Part shown: positions 16,082-23,926 of the stretch, one piece after another
Position numbering within the stretch: position 1 is the stretch's first letter
How the letters are laid out: the number at the start of each line of letters is the position of its first letter
IMG/VR virus record: IMGVR_UViG_3300025327_000055
Location: 1 to 46,496 of that record
Strand: one strand, 5' to 3'
Length of the DNA stretch: 46,496 bases
DNA from: a virus
Position numbers and translations under genes: made by a program
Notes under the pieces: model-generated
What the model saw: only the letters and a program-made list of their open reading frames with translations
Database searches by the model: none
Told to the model about the DNA's origin: nothing

Positions 16082-16763
16082 CTAGGCCGAACTCGGAAGC
16101 GATGCGCGTCTTCTCGGCTTCTTGCTGTTCTTTCGTAGGGCGCTTGTCGCCGTCCAGGTCCGGCTTATCGACTGTCTTCGCCAACAGGTACGGTTTCTCC
16201 GTACCAAGTTTCTTTAGGGCCGTCTCGATCGCCTTGCCATCCACTTCATCCTTCTCTGCATCATAGGGCAGGGCGTCGTGACTGATAAACCGTTCTGCAT
16301 CCGCCGGATCAGCGAACCCTTGCTTTGTGGCCGCCAGCCGCACGGCGCTACTGATCGTTGCACGCTTGACCTTGGCCGCATCCTGCAACCGAGCCGCCTT
16401 CAACTCGTCATTCTCGACCTTCAGGCGTTCGGCCTCAGTCAGTTCTTCCTTCTTGCGCTTCGCGTCGGCCTCATCACGTTTCTTCAACTCCGCCTTGCGT
16501 TGCGCGCTTTCGTGCGACACACGGCTTGTTTCCACTTGCTCGGCCAGCAGTTTGTCCGCCAACTCCTCCGGCTTCAACTTCAACAGTTCGGCTCGGGCCT
16601 TTTCCGCCGCCGTCGGATCGGGCGTGTGTTCGCCCGCACCGCCGCCGTCCGCGCCACCGGCGCCAGCACCTTGCGACGTACTGTCGCTACTTCCGCCTGT
16701 CCCTGCGCCGCCTCCCGCTCCAGCCTCGAACAAGAAGCGTGGCCCGAACATGCTATGGAACAT
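16062..16763 (-). CDS. Capsid scaffold protein, 233 aa
   Basis: ATG at 16763 is preceded by AAAGGGAAGGGGACAGT. The protein has a low-complexity glycine/serine-rich N-terminus (FEAGAGGGAGTGGSSDSTSQ), then a long charged coiled coil (AELLKLKPEELADKLLAEQV, AQRKAELKKRDEADAKRKKE, LTEAERLKVENDELKAARLQ), and a basic/acidic C-terminal domain (AATKQGFADPADAERFIS, KRPTKEQQEAEKTRIASEFG). This is the classic scaffold profile (phage minor structural GP20/DUF4355-like). It guides assembly of the procapsid and is removed before packaging. It lies directly downstream of a candidate promoter. Confidence 0.82.
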   Translation of the reverse strand: MFHSMFGPRFLFEAGAGGGAGTGGSSDSTSQGAGAGGADGGGAGEHTPDPTAAEKARAELLKLKPEELADKLLAEQVETSRVSHESAQRKAELKKRDEADAKRKKEELTEAERLKVENDELKAARLQDAAKVKRATISSAVRLAATKQGFADPADAERFISHDALPYDAEKDEVDGKAIETALKKLGTEKPYLLAKTVDKPDLDGDKRPTKEQQEAEKTRIASEFGLDHQPSK

Positions 16764-16813
16764 ACTGTCCCCTTCCCTTTGGCCTACTGGCCTGCATCCG
16801 GTTTGCTAGGACA

Positions 16814-16842
16814 ATCCTACATAGGAACATGGAAAAACGCAA
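16814..16842 (-). promoter_or_regulatory. Candidate sigma-70-type promoter for the scaffold-capsid block
   Basis: On the minus strand TTGCGT (16837-16842) and TAGGAT (16814-16819) are separated by 17 bp. The site lies between a terminator hairpin (16938-16964) and the scaffold start at 16763. The -35 and -10 are imperfect, so this may be a moderately strong late promoter boosting capsid expression. Confidence 0.5.
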
Positions 16843-16937
16843 CCCCCCACCCATGGCTACCTGGGGTAGAATGACGCCGATCGCGCGGGACAGTCGGAGT
16901 GTCGTAGCTGGCCGGCTCGACACTCACGACGGAAGGG

Positions 16938-16964
16938 AACGGCAGTCTCACAAGGACTGCCGTT
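16938..16964 (-). terminator. Hairpin after the head morphogenesis gene
   Basis: A 10-bp perfect stem (AACGGCAGTC / GACTGCCGTT) with a 7-nt loop starts 7 nt past the stop at 16971. On the minus strand it is followed by CCCTTCC, which is only weakly T-rich. Likely a terminator or pause site that separates packaging genes from the capsid block. The rest of the 207-nt gap (16764-16970) holds the promoter listed separately. Confidence 0.55.
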
Positions 16965-16970
16965 CGTCGT

Positions 16971-17783
16971 TTATCTCCTGACTTGCGCCCAAAACACTTC
17001 GCCCTCAGCCAGCAGAATATCCGTCAGGCCGATGTCGAACTCTGCCAGATAGAGCACCGCCGCCGTTCGACACCAACGATGGAATGGAGGCCACGGCAAC
17101 CAATCGGCGTATCTCGGCTCCTCTGTCAGATGAAAGTTGCTATTCAGATTCGCCACTTGGCCATGAACACGAATGCAGGTCCTCGTAGTCCTTCGATCGA
17201 GCGCGGCGATCGCTTGCTTCTGGAACTTCTGCTTACTCCCTGCCAGCGCCGCGATCAGCATCGCCGCGAACACCGTTTCTGATTCTCTGGCACTCCAGTC
17301 CGCGGTATCCGCCGCTGTGCTCCCGTAACTGAACACCCCCACCCGGCGATCGTCTCCAAGGACCACGGCAGTCTCCGCTCCGCTATCGACCAAGGCGATT
17401 GCCTGAGCGGTCTGCCTCTGCACGCCAGCTACGATAGCATTCAGCGCCCCCGCCGCCACGCTGTCGCTGACCACGACTGGCTCAATCCCATAAGCGCCCA
17501 ACTGCGCCCTAGCGTTGCGCAGGCCAATCGACCGACCAGCGAGAAGGCTCAAAGTTGCCGCCTCTCGCACCGAGCGTTCTAAGTTGAGCATCACGTCCCT
17601 AGCAGCCCCCACATCCCACCGACCGCCCCGGTGTGCCGTCGCCATCGCACGTCGGCTGTTCCGATAGAGCGAAACGATACGGCCCCTGGGATGATCGGCG
17701 GTACCAATCTCCGCGAACAACCGATCCATTTCGTGATTGGACCGGACTGCAAACGCGATCGACTGTTCGAGAGGGTTCGCCAC
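16971..17783 (-). CDS. Head morphogenesis protein (SPP1 gp7 / Mu gpF-like), 270 aa
   Basis: GTG at 17783 follows GGGGGAGGAGTAAGCG, and the portal stop lies 4 nt upstream. A long helical N-terminal part (SIAFAVRSNHEMDRLFAEIG, LNLERSVREAATLSLLAGRS) is followed by the C-terminal minor head domain marked by RTTRTCIRVHGQ, WLPWPPFHRWCRTAAV, the C...H..CR pattern of the Mu F-like family. These proteins bind the portal and enter the capsid in a few copies, aiding assembly and DNA ejection. Position next to the portal supports the call. Confidence 0.85.
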   Translation of the reverse strand: MANPLEQSIAFAVRSNHEMDRLFAEIGTADHPRGRIVSLYRNSRRAMATAHRGGRWDVGAARDVMLNLERSVREAATLSLLAGRSIGLRNARAQLGAYGIEPVVVSDSVAAGALNAIVAGVQRQTAQAIALVDSGAETAVVLGDDRRVGVFSYGSTAADTADWSARESETVFAAMLIAALAGSKQKFQKQAIAALDRRTTRTCIRVHGQVANLNSNFHLTEEPRYADWLPWPPFHRWCRTAAVLYLAEFDIGLTDILLAEGEVFWAQVRR

Positions 17784-17786
17784 CGC

Positions 17787-19421
17787 TTACTCCTCCCCCG
17801 TTTCCTCGCCCCGCTTCCCCTGGTCTTCCTGGTCCTGGTCACCCTCGCCCTGATCGCCCAACTCGCCACCGATCGCCAGCATGTTCTTTCGCATGGCAGT
17901 CTTATCCTTCCACTCCTCGGTATCTTTCATCTTGGCGATCTGTTCGGCGGAGTAGCCCAACTGCTCCGACCACAGGAACTCCTCCGGCACTCCCAATTCC
18001 GCGTGCACCTTTGCAGTGTCGGCCCTGTCCTTGTCCGACCGCAACTCGGCCGGCTTCCAGATCGTCCGCAACTGCGCCTCCGGGAACGACTTTTGCCCGA
18101 ACGTCATCGCCAACTTCACCGCCATCTGCATGGCCCAGGCCCAGGCGTCACCGTAAACCGTCTGACGATTCATGATCTTCGAGACGTACGGTGCCTCCTG
18201 CTGTTTCAACGTGCCCTCAGCGGCAATCATGTGAGTCGTCTGGAAGCGCGACAGAGGTGTGTCGCTCACGTCCGCGATGCGGAATACGATCCGCTCCTCC
18301 AGCATGAGGAGCGACTTCAGATCGCCCGGTTCGATGTCCTTCACGTCCACTTCATTCTTCGGCTTGGATGTGCCATACGCACTGCCGGGGGTAATCTTCA
18401 CGACGTTCGATGAATCGGCGTTGGGTTCCTTGCCGTCCGTCGTCATCACGAAACCGAAGGTGAACAAGAGGCGGAACCCCGTAGAATCTGCCGTCGCCAG
18501 GAGGTCCAACCACTGCTTATTGAGGCCATCCTGCAAGGGGATCACATCGTCAAGGTCGGACTTACTCCCTGGGTTATGGACGTGGGCGACCGGAATGCCG
18601 AGAGGGTTTCCCTGTGCGTCTACCCACGGTGTCGGCCACGGCGCGTCCGCGATCCCCACTACGTTTCCGGCATCGTCACGGACGACTACATTCTCCATGA
18701 AGGGGAGCCACTGGCCGCCGTCGAGGATATATTTCTCGATCCGGTCGGCATAATAGACTGTCTGACGTTGCACGTTACGCTTCGTCTCCGGTTCCCACTC
18801 GTACCATCGCTTTACCGCGCGGATCGGCTCTGCCAGATAATCATTGAACGGGTATTCCATCCACATACCGTAGCCGGCCCAGGGGTCTTTCCATGTAGCA
18901 CCTGATCCGCCAGTCAGAAACGCATCGACGTATCTCGGATGCAGGATGAACCTCGGGCGTCCCCTCTCCACATCCCAATCGATCAGAATGAACGCCTCTC
19001 CATCCCGCGATGCCCACTTATGCGCCTCGCCAGCGACGGTCGCCATTTTCGCGTCCTGCCACCACCGCCAGATCGTCTCCTCTTGCAATTGATCCCGCGT
19101 CCTGGTGCTTCCCTCCTCCGTCTCGAAGGCGAAGCCGCTCACGGCCAGCCGTTCGACCACGCTATCCACAACGTCAGCGCAGAGGTTCACCCGGAACCTC
19201 AATTTGCCCGTTGACGCCTGATGTTGGTCGAGCCAATCCCTCTGACGATCGGTGAAATAGACGACGTGCTGACCGTCGTAGTATTGGCGTGCGAGGGTGA
19301 CGGAGTTCTGTGCCTCGACTTCCTTCTGATCCGTGACAAGTGTGCCTAGCATCGGATACCTCCCCTCGAACAGCCAGTCGAGGACGCGTGATCGAACGCC
19401 GGTTACGAAACGGTTGACCAT
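17787..19421 (-). CDS. Portal protein (SPP1 gp6-like), 544 aa
   Basis: The ATG at 19421 overlaps the terminase stop as TGATG and has GGAGG 5 nt upstream, so it is preferred over the in-frame start at 19433. The protein shows portal features: VDSVVERLAVSGFAFE, WWQDAKMATVAGEAHKWAS, GEAFILIDWD, IPVAHVHNPGSKSDLDDVIP (LQDGLNKQW), and a stem-like MLEERIVFRIADVSDTPLSR. The C-terminus is low-complexity acidic (GEGDQDQEDQGKRGEETGEE). Twelve copies form the ring through which DNA is packaged. It sits between terminase and head morphogenesis genes, as in SPP1-like phages. Confidence 0.9.
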   Translation of the reverse strand: MVNRFVTGVRSRVLDWLFEGRYPMLGTLVTDQKEVEAQNSVTLARQYYDGQHVVYFTDRQRDWLDQHQASTGKLRFRVNLCADVVDSVVERLAVSGFAFETEEGSTRTRDQLQEETIWRWWQDAKMATVAGEAHKWASRDGEAFILIDWDVERGRPRFILHPRYVDAFLTGGSGATWKDPWAGYGMWMEYPFNDYLAEPIRAVKRWYEWEPETKRNVQRQTVYYADRIEKYILDGGQWLPFMENVVVRDDAGNVVGIADAPWPTPWVDAQGNPLGIPVAHVHNPGSKSDLDDVIPLQDGLNKQWLDLLATADSTGFRLLFTFGFVMTTDGKEPNADSSNVVKITPGSAYGTSKPKNEVDVKDIEPGDLKSLLMLEERIVFRIADVSDTPLSRFQTTHMIAAEGTLKQQEAPYVSKIMNRQTVYGDAWAWAMQMAVKLAMTFGQKSFPEAQLRTIWKPAELRSDKDRADTAKVHAELGVPEEFLWSEQLGYSAEQIAKMKDTEEWKDKTAMRKNMLAIGGELGDQGEGDQDQEDQGKRGEETGEE

Positions 19422-20752
19422 CAATACCTCCACACCCTGCGATCAGCCCCCTGGAGGATAAAGGCGGCTCCATATCTGAGCGCGTCGCATCGGTGGAACA
19501 GACGCTTATCCATGATTTCCTCCGTCGGCTGCCCATCATCACCCAAGCGCCGCCGATACGTCGCGAGTTCGTGCCTTAGACCTTTGCACCGGCGGGCAAT
19601 CTTCAGTCGGCCCGTCTGGAACATTTCGATCACTCGGTCGATCCCAGGCTCGACACCGACATCGGGAGGCTCCTGCACATTGATTCCCTCCGCCGTCCAA
19701 TCCCGTCTCGACTGCCCTTCCGACCCGGCGCCGCCGACGTACTGAATGGTCTTGGCCGAGAGAAACACGGCGTCTCGCTCCTTGACATTCTTGGCGTGTT
19801 CCTCAGTGCTTACCCCCCCGCCCAGGTACTCATCATACACAGTCCAGCGCCCTTGTGTATCTTCTACCCACCACAGGATCGCTTGGTTCGCCCCGCCGAA
19901 GTCCAACGACGCCATGCGGTTCCACGGCGGAGGATAGTCCACATTCTCCGCCAGCATCGACTCCTCGAACGCATTGTAGATCAACCCCGCGGGCTTTGCG
20001 TAACGCCCACGATAGAACATCTGGTAGCGCCAGTCAGGAAGACGGTCCTTCGCATCCTCGAACTCCTCGATGGGGAACGCGGGGTTCTGAATGGAGTCGA
20101 ACTGCACCACGTCGTATTGCTTGTTGCCGTCCACCCATTTGTCGTACCACTCTGTCTTTGTCCACCCCATGTTATAGACCGTCGTCGTCCCCAGCGCCCG
20201 CCCTCTGGCGAGTGACAGACGACGCAACACCGCTTCCCAATCCAAGACATCCCACTCATCTTGTCCTACTTCATCCAGCCACACCGCCTTCGCCGTCGCC
20301 GCTTCCAGGCCACCACCCGTCCCGACTGAAAGAAGGATGATCCGCCCCCACATGATGTCGGTCGCATTCCGTGCCCAAAACGTCCCGGTGCGCGGGTCCT
20401 TCAACTCCAGCACCCGCGATCCCGACCAATAGCGCGCAATGCCCAACGTGTGCTCGAACCACTTACGCATTTCGGGGAGCATCTTCAGAGCGAACAGCGG
20501 GTACGATGTTGTGATCGCCAGATAGTCATTGCCCCCACGCGGGTCAGCCGTCCTCGTGATCTCGCGCCACAGCCAGATCGGGCCGAACGATGTCTTCCCG
20601 CCCTGGGTGCCGGCGAGCATGAGGATGAAGCGCGCAGTGGACAGCCAAACCCGGGCCTGCCCCTCGTGAGGATTGAACTCCAGTGTGCCGTCAGGATGGA
20701 CTTGATACAGCGGAGGATATTGCGCTACTGCAACCGGCGCGTCAGAAAGCAC
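19421..20752 (-). CDS. terL: Terminase large subunit, 443 aa
   Basis: GTG at 20752 follows immediately after the small-subunit stop. The packaging ATPase domain has Walker A GTQGGKTS (residues 48-55) and Walker B AVWLDE (D160, E161) with GTGGGLEAATAK before it. The nuclease domain has the acidic residues ASLDFGG (D284) and HRCDALRYG (D423), as in RNase H-like terminase nucleases. The enzyme drives DNA into the procapsid through the portal and cuts the concatemer. Length is normal for the family. The next gene is the portal, and the small subunit precedes it. Confidence 0.93.
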   Translation of the reverse strand: MLSDAPVAVAQYPPLYQVHPDGTLEFNPHEGQARVWLSTARFILMLAGTQGGKTSFGPIWLWREITRTADPRGGNDYLAITTSYPLFALKMLPEMRKWFEHTLGIARYWSGSRVLELKDPRTGTFWARNATDIMWGRIILLSVGTGGGLEAATAKAVWLDEVGQDEWDVLDWEAVLRRLSLARGRALGTTTVYNMGWTKTEWYDKWVDGNKQYDVVQFDSIQNPAFPIEEFEDAKDRLPDWRYQMFYRGRYAKPAGLIYNAFEESMLAENVDYPPPWNRMASLDFGGANQAILWWVEDTQGRWTVYDEYLGGGVSTEEHAKNVKERDAVFLSAKTIQYVGGAGSEGQSRRDWTAEGINVQEPPDVGVEPGIDRVIEMFQTGRLKIARRCKGLRHELATYRRRLGDDGQPTEEIMDKRLFHRCDALRYGAAFILQGADRRVWRY

Positions 20753-21322
20753 TCAGCCCGCCTCGTCCCTGGACGGCAACTGAATGGGAATCGCAGTTTC
20801 CACACCATGCTCCAGCGCGACATTCGCCGGGAGATTGACCACAACCTCTCGGATCGGGATGATGACATTCACACTTCCCCCCTCCATCCCAGGCAGGCCG
20901 AACACCCCGCCCTGATCCTGCCAATTCCGCTTGAACCGCTTGGCCAAGAACCGTTCCGCCGCGCGCCAGTCATTCGGGATTTGTTGCCGCCACATCGCGA
21001 CAATGCGGCCTTCGGCTTCCAACTCTGCCGCTTGAACATCGTCACGAAACGCGGCATAGATTGAGGCGACACCCGTCTTGCTATCTGCCTCTCCCCGGAC
21101 GATCCACTCCCTGAATGTGCCATAGGCCACACCTGCAAGCCCGCACGCCGCGTCATAGTAGTTTCCGATGCGGATTGCTTCGAGAAGCCTCGCCCGAAGA
21201 CGGGGATCCTCCAACTTCGTCGGTCTGCCAGTGACCTCCCGCGATCCAGCGCGGCGTGCAACCGCCCTGGGTGTCGGCTTCGCATGTGCTGATCGGCGGC
21301 GCCTCGGCTTGCGTTTGGCCAC
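20753..21322 (-). CDS. terS: Terminase small subunit, 189 aa
   Basis: Starts GTG at 21322. A basic N-terminal tail (RKPRRRRSAHAKPTPRAVAR) precedes a helix-turn-helix unit (LRARLLEAIRIGNYYDAACG, LAGVAYGTFREWIVRGEADS), which would recognise the packaging site, followed by a coiled-coil-like helix (DDVQAAELEAEGRIVAMWRQ) and a C-terminal region likely to bind the large subunit. It is immediately upstream of the large terminase with no gap. The family delivers phage DNA to the motor. Confidence 0.85.
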   Translation of the reverse strand: MAKRKPRRRRSAHAKPTPRAVARRAGSREVTGRPTKLEDPRLRARLLEAIRIGNYYDAACGLAGVAYGTFREWIVRGEADSKTGVASIYAAFRDDVQAAELEAEGRIVAMWRQQIPNDWRAAERFLAKRFKRNWQDQGGVFGLPGMEGGSVNVIIPIREVVVNLPANVALEHGVETAIPIQLPSRDEAG

Positions 21323-21325
21323 TGG

Positions 21326-22072
21326 CTACACCGCGTGAGAGAGAGGCCACACCCGCTGTACATGAACCATCAGGCGGAGTGTAGTTTGCACCTCTCGATA
21401 TTCAAGGTATCGGCCCCACTTCTCTTTCAGGTACTTCAACTCCTTCTCCTCACGCCGCTTTGATCGGGCCACCGCATTTCCGCCAGTCACTCCCGACCGA
21501 TCATGGACGAATGACAGCCGCGCGTCCTGCCAGACAATCCGGTACTTCATAAGGGCCTGAAGGCAGAAATCGATGTCGGCCCGCATGAGGAGCGACGTGT
21601 CATATTTGATCTCCCGGCCCACGACCCCAATCACTCCTCCGATCCAGGAGTTGAGCATAAACGGCGCGTGCGGACGGAATTTGCGCACATCCCACGCTTG
21701 ATTGAATCCGAACACCCCGGTCTTGGCCTCGGCCGCGCACTGCGCCGCCACATCGACTGCCCGTTGAACGTCGAGCGGATCGGTCACGTCCCGCTTATGC
21801 AAGCCGACCAGTGCGTAGAGGGCGTGAACGTCATCATCGACAAAGCACAGCCGGTCATCCGGGAAGTGATCGAGCATCCACTGCCGAAGAGGTCCTATCC
21901 CCACCACCGAATCCGGATGGGTGACGATCTCCACGTCCGGGCAGGATCGGGCGTAGTCCTTCGCCTCTAGCCTTCCAACACACAACGTCGCTTGAGGAAA
22001 GAGCCGGAGTGCCTTCTTTGCGACCAGCCTTGATCGCTGACGGGAGGGGATCAAGGCTGGGCAGGGGATCAT
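21326..22072 (-). CDS. TET-associated-type glycosyltransferase (TAGT-like), 248 aa
   Basis: The N-terminus shows LIPSRQRSR (residues 7-15), then GIGPLRQWMLDHF (58-70) and a nucleotide-sugar/metal-binding-type DDD (79-81, CFVDDDVHALYA). This order (PSR, IGxxRQW, DDD) is what I know from the TET-associated glycosyltransferase family, predicted to add sugars to 5-hydroxymethyl-pyrimidines in phage DNA. The middle has SWIGGVIGVVGREIKYDTSL and RADIDFCLQALMKYRIVWQD, typical of GT-A fold acceptor regions. It overlaps the ParB-like gene's stop as ATGA and abuts the terminase. No hydroxymethylase or TET/JBP oxygenase is visible, so the acceptor could be another base or a virion protein. Confidence 0.6.
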   Translation of the reverse strand: MIPCPALIPSRQRSRLVAKKALRLFPQATLCVGRLEAKDYARSCPDVEIVTHPDSVVGIGPLRQWMLDHFPDDRLCFVDDDVHALYALVGLHKRDVTDPLDVQRAVDVAAQCAAEAKTGVFGFNQAWDVRKFRPHAPFMLNSWIGGVIGVVGREIKYDTSLLMRADIDFCLQALMKYRIVWQDARLSFVHDRSGVTGGNAVARSKRREEKELKYLKEKWGRYLEYREVQTTLRLMVHVQRVWPLSHAV

Positions 22073-22794
22073 TTGCCGCTGCCGTCAAACATCGCCATCA
22101 CTTCCGGCCCATCGAGTACACGGCCGAGGCCGATCTTTCGCTTGCGATCTCCCACCGTGAACCCTACCCGGCCCACGCCCAGGCGATCGAGCGCATTGAG
22201 AAAGTCCAACTGATTGCGGAACATGAGGACGACGTAATCGTAATACTCGTAGGGCTGGAGTTCCATTTCGGGGATCGCCGCATCCTCGATTTCACGCTCC
22301 TCTTGCTCTCCGATGATCTTTCCCAGCTCATCACCCTCGAAGATGCCCGTCAACAGCGCACTTTCTTTCTCTGCAATCTCCTTCAGCACATCCGGGTTCC
22401 ACTCGGCCAACTCACCAGATCGATTGTCCATGAGCGCCATCCGGGTACGGTCACGGCCTTTCAGGTCCTTCCGCCGGACAGCTACCAGCGTATCGGCATC
22501 TGCATCCACGATCATCACCTTCTTCACCCCGGCCATCTGCGCCGCCGTGCGAACGCCGTTGCCTGCGATCAGTGTGTCCTTCCCGTCGATCAGGACACTC
22601 CGGCCAGTGCCGACCTCCCGGAGCGAGTCAGTGATGACTCCTAGATTGCGAACACCGTGCTTGCGTGCATTGTGAGGGTCGGGCCGGAGGACGGAGAGAT
22701 CGGCCAACTCGACCTCTCTTGTGACGATCTCGCGCTTGGGTGGCCTGCCGTTCGTCTTTGCCTTTACCTTGCCACGCTTGGCTTTGGTCCGCAT
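22069..22794 (-). CDS. ParB-like nuclease-domain protein (third in window), 241 aa
   Basis: ATG at 22794 is chosen for its GGGGAGGATCGATCC leader and the TATAAT upstream; an in-frame ATG at 22929 (MTPALPEK) is an alternative. A basic N-terminus is followed by a ParB/Srx-like domain: VELADLSVLRPDPHNARKHG, GVITDSLREVGTGRSVLIDG, LIAGNGVRTAAQMAG (the GxGxR box, normally GERR/GNRR), then RMALMDNRSGELAEWNPDVL. The C-terminal part (YEYYDYVVLMFRNQLDFLNA, VGRVGFTVGDRKRKIGLGRV) is an extra domain seen in phage ParB-like proteins near terminases. Such proteins may act as DNA-modification cofactors, nucleases or regulators; here it is coupled to the glycosyltransferase gene. Confidence 0.75.
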   Translation of the reverse strand: MRTKAKRGKVKAKTNGRPPKREIVTREVELADLSVLRPDPHNARKHGVRNLGVITDSLREVGTGRSVLIDGKDTLIAGNGVRTAAQMAGVKKVMIVDADADTLVAVRRKDLKGRDRTRMALMDNRSGELAEWNPDVLKEIAEKESALLTGIFEGDELGKIIGEQEEREIEDAAIPEMELQPYEYYDYVVLMFRNQLDFLNALDRLGVGRVGFTVGDRKRKIGLGRVLDGPEVMAMFDGSGK

Positions 22795-22822
22795 GGATCG
22801 ATCCTCCCCAGGCCCGGAACGA

Positions 22823-22840
22823 CTGCGGGATGTCCCGCAG
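22823..22840 (-). promoter_or_regulatory. 18-bp palindrome in the leader of the late operon
   Basis: CTGCGGGA-TG-TCCCGCAG gives 8-bp perfect arms around 2 bp. It lies just downstream of the perfect -10 at 22858-22863 and upstream of the ParB-like gene's ribosome binding site, the usual place for a repressor operator or a small leader hairpin. Confidence 0.45.
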
Positions 22841-22857
22841 ACCGCCGCCTGATCGGG

Positions 22858-22886
22858 ATTATACAGCGGCTTGGCCGCACAGCCAC
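22858..22886 (-). promoter_or_regulatory. Candidate promoter for the packaging operon
   Basis: A perfect TATAAT lies at 22858-22863 on the minus strand; the hexamer 17 bp upstream (22881-22886) is GTGGCT, a weak -35. The site is downstream of a strong terminator (22996-23026) and upstream of the ParB-like, glycosyltransferase and terminase genes. A weak -35 with perfect -10 suggests need for an activator. Confidence 0.5.
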
Positions 22887-22952
22887 TCAGGAGAACCTCA
22901 GCGACCTTTTCAGGGAGGGCCGGTGTCATCTGCCAGGGCCTCCCCACGCCGA

Positions 22953-22970
22953 ACCTCCTGGAACTTCCTG
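22953..22970. repeat. 18-bp repeat copy 1
   Basis: ACCTCCTGGAACTTCCTG on the plus strand recurs at 34575-34592 with one mismatch. Both copies lie in intergenic DNA upstream (in the minus direction) of promoters. Confidence 0.5.
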
Positions 22971-22995
22971 GGCCTTTCCCCGCAGACGAAAAATA

Positions 22996-23026
22996 GAGGC
23001 GCCCGCCTTGTCAGGGCGGGCGCCTC
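22996..23026 (-). terminator. Rho-independent terminator of the early region
   Basis: Arms GAGGCGCCCGCC (22996-23007) and GGCGGGCGCCTC (23015-23026) are perfectly complementary with a 7-nt loop. On the minus strand the stem is followed by TATTTTTCG, a proper U-tract. It starts 26 nt past the stop of the RarA-C-like gene and separates the early region from the packaging/structural operon. Confidence 0.88.
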
Positions 23027-23051
23027 ACCGTGCTCCGCGGGAGGGCGGGAT

Positions 23052-23684
23052 TTAGGCTTCTTCGTCCGGCATTTCCTCCATGAACAACGGGGCTTGCCGC
23101 GCCGCTATTCTAGATTTCTTTCCCCACTTCGTCTGAACGAAGCTGTCGATCCCTGACCAATACGCCCCGGCCTGCGGGCGATAGTCGTCCAGCGTCTTGT
23201 CCTCGGGTTTCAGTCGGCAACCTTCATCCAGCCAGTGATCCACACCACGCCCCAGGCGCCGACCGCCCGCAGTGTGTTTGTCCAGGGCAAAGTCGGGGAC
23301 CTCACGACGCTCCTCCGGGTTCTGGAGGCGCCGTTGATTGAGGACACACTGGAACTCATCCGCGATCCGGGTCTTGGTCGATCGACACATCCTCAGGATC
23401 GCGTTCGACAGCGCCAACCGCGCCGATCCATCCCGGCCATCCTCCCGGAACTCGAAGTACGACTCCCGGCAGGCCCGGACGTAGAGCAGGACATCCGGCG
23501 AGGCGATCCCGATGTCCTCCAGGCAGATCACGACCAGCCGTTTCCAAAGGTAGGCCTCGTACTTCGGGATCAACTCCAGGGCGAACCACATCGCCTCCCA
23601 TTCGTCGGCCCGCCGGATCAACTTCTGGACGGCGGAGATCACTTCGCCCAGGTCGTACTTGTTCGTTTCCGTTAGCAATCGCAT
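23052..23684 (-). CDS. RarA/MgsA C-terminal-like protein, 210 aa
   Basis: Residues 1-90 resemble the helical C-terminal domain of the AAA+ protein RarA/MgsA/WRNIP1: AVQKLIRRADEWEAMWFALE, YLWKRLVVICLEDIGIASPD (the RRLv.ia.EDIGlA.P box), VLLYVRACRESYFEF. The AAA+ domain itself is absent. RarA acts at stalled replication forks and its C-terminal part mediates oligomerisation and SSB contact; a stand-alone phage version could interfere with or borrow host fork repair. The C-terminal 60 residues are basic and unlike the family. A consensus promoter of the early family (23703-23731) lies directly upstream, giving a leader of only about a dozen bases containing AGGAGGG. Confidence 0.65.
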   Translation of the reverse strand: MRLLTETNKYDLGEVISAVQKLIRRADEWEAMWFALELIPKYEAYLWKRLVVICLEDIGIASPDVLLYVRACRESYFEFREDGRDGSARLALSNAILRMCRSTKTRIADEFQCVLNQRRLQNPEERREVPDFALDKHTAGGRRLGRGVDHWLDEGCRLKPEDKTLDDYRPQAGAYWSGIDSFVQTKWGKKSRIAARQAPLFMEEMPDEEA

Positions 23685-23702
23685 GGCTACCCTCCTGCCA
23701 AC

Positions 23703-23731
23703 ATTATAACAGACAGGCCATCGCCGGTCAA
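23703..23731 (-). promoter_or_regulatory. Early-family promoter P1
   Basis: TTGACC (23726-23731), 17-bp spacer, TATAAT (23703-23708) on the minus strand. It is followed by GTTGGCAGGAGGG, a variant of the family's downstream element GTAGGCAGGATTG, which here doubles as ribosome binding site for the ATG at 23684. Confidence 0.8.
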
Positions 23732-23784
23732 GTGCAGGCGTCCAGGGCGCGAGCGTTCAACCGCTGGCGCAGGCAGGCCGACGG

Positions 23785-23910
23785 CTATTCGTAATCCGCA
23801 GACCTTCCGCCGGGAAGGACGGCGCCGACTTGCAACACCATCACCTTCGCCCCGAAGGGCAGATCGTGGCGGGTGTTGAACGGCGTGTGCGAGAGGCGAT
23901 AGTCACTCAT
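23785..23910 (-). CDS. Small protein, short paralogue of the 25571-25912 product, 41 aa
   Basis: ATG at 23910 overlaps the upstream stop as ATGA and is preceded by GAGGAGGCCAGGG. The sequence YRLSHTPFNTRHDLPFGAKV is nearly the same as YRLSHNVFNTLHDLPFGMKA in the protein at 25571-25912, so the two genes are paralogues. This copy stops after 41 residues, lacking the tryptophan-rich remainder of the longer one. Function unknown. Confidence 0.65.
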   Translation of the reverse strand: MSDYRLSHTPFNTRHDLPFGAKVMVLQVGAVLPGGRSADYE

Positions 23911-23926
23911 CCCTGGCCTCCTCGCT
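23905..23926 (-). repeat. Translation-start repeat, copy 1 of 3
   Basis: The minus-strand segment AGCGAGGAGGCCAGGGATGA (plus GT) contains a ribosome binding site and an ATGA stop/start junction. Identical copies lie at 24084-24105 and 24257-24278, each starting a different small gene. Confidence 0.8.

Noticed and set aside
22795-22929. Extending the ParB-like gene to ATG 22929
   Set aside because: It would place the perfect TATAAT and the 18-bp palindrome inside the gene and leave no room for a promoter after the terminator; kept only as an alternative.
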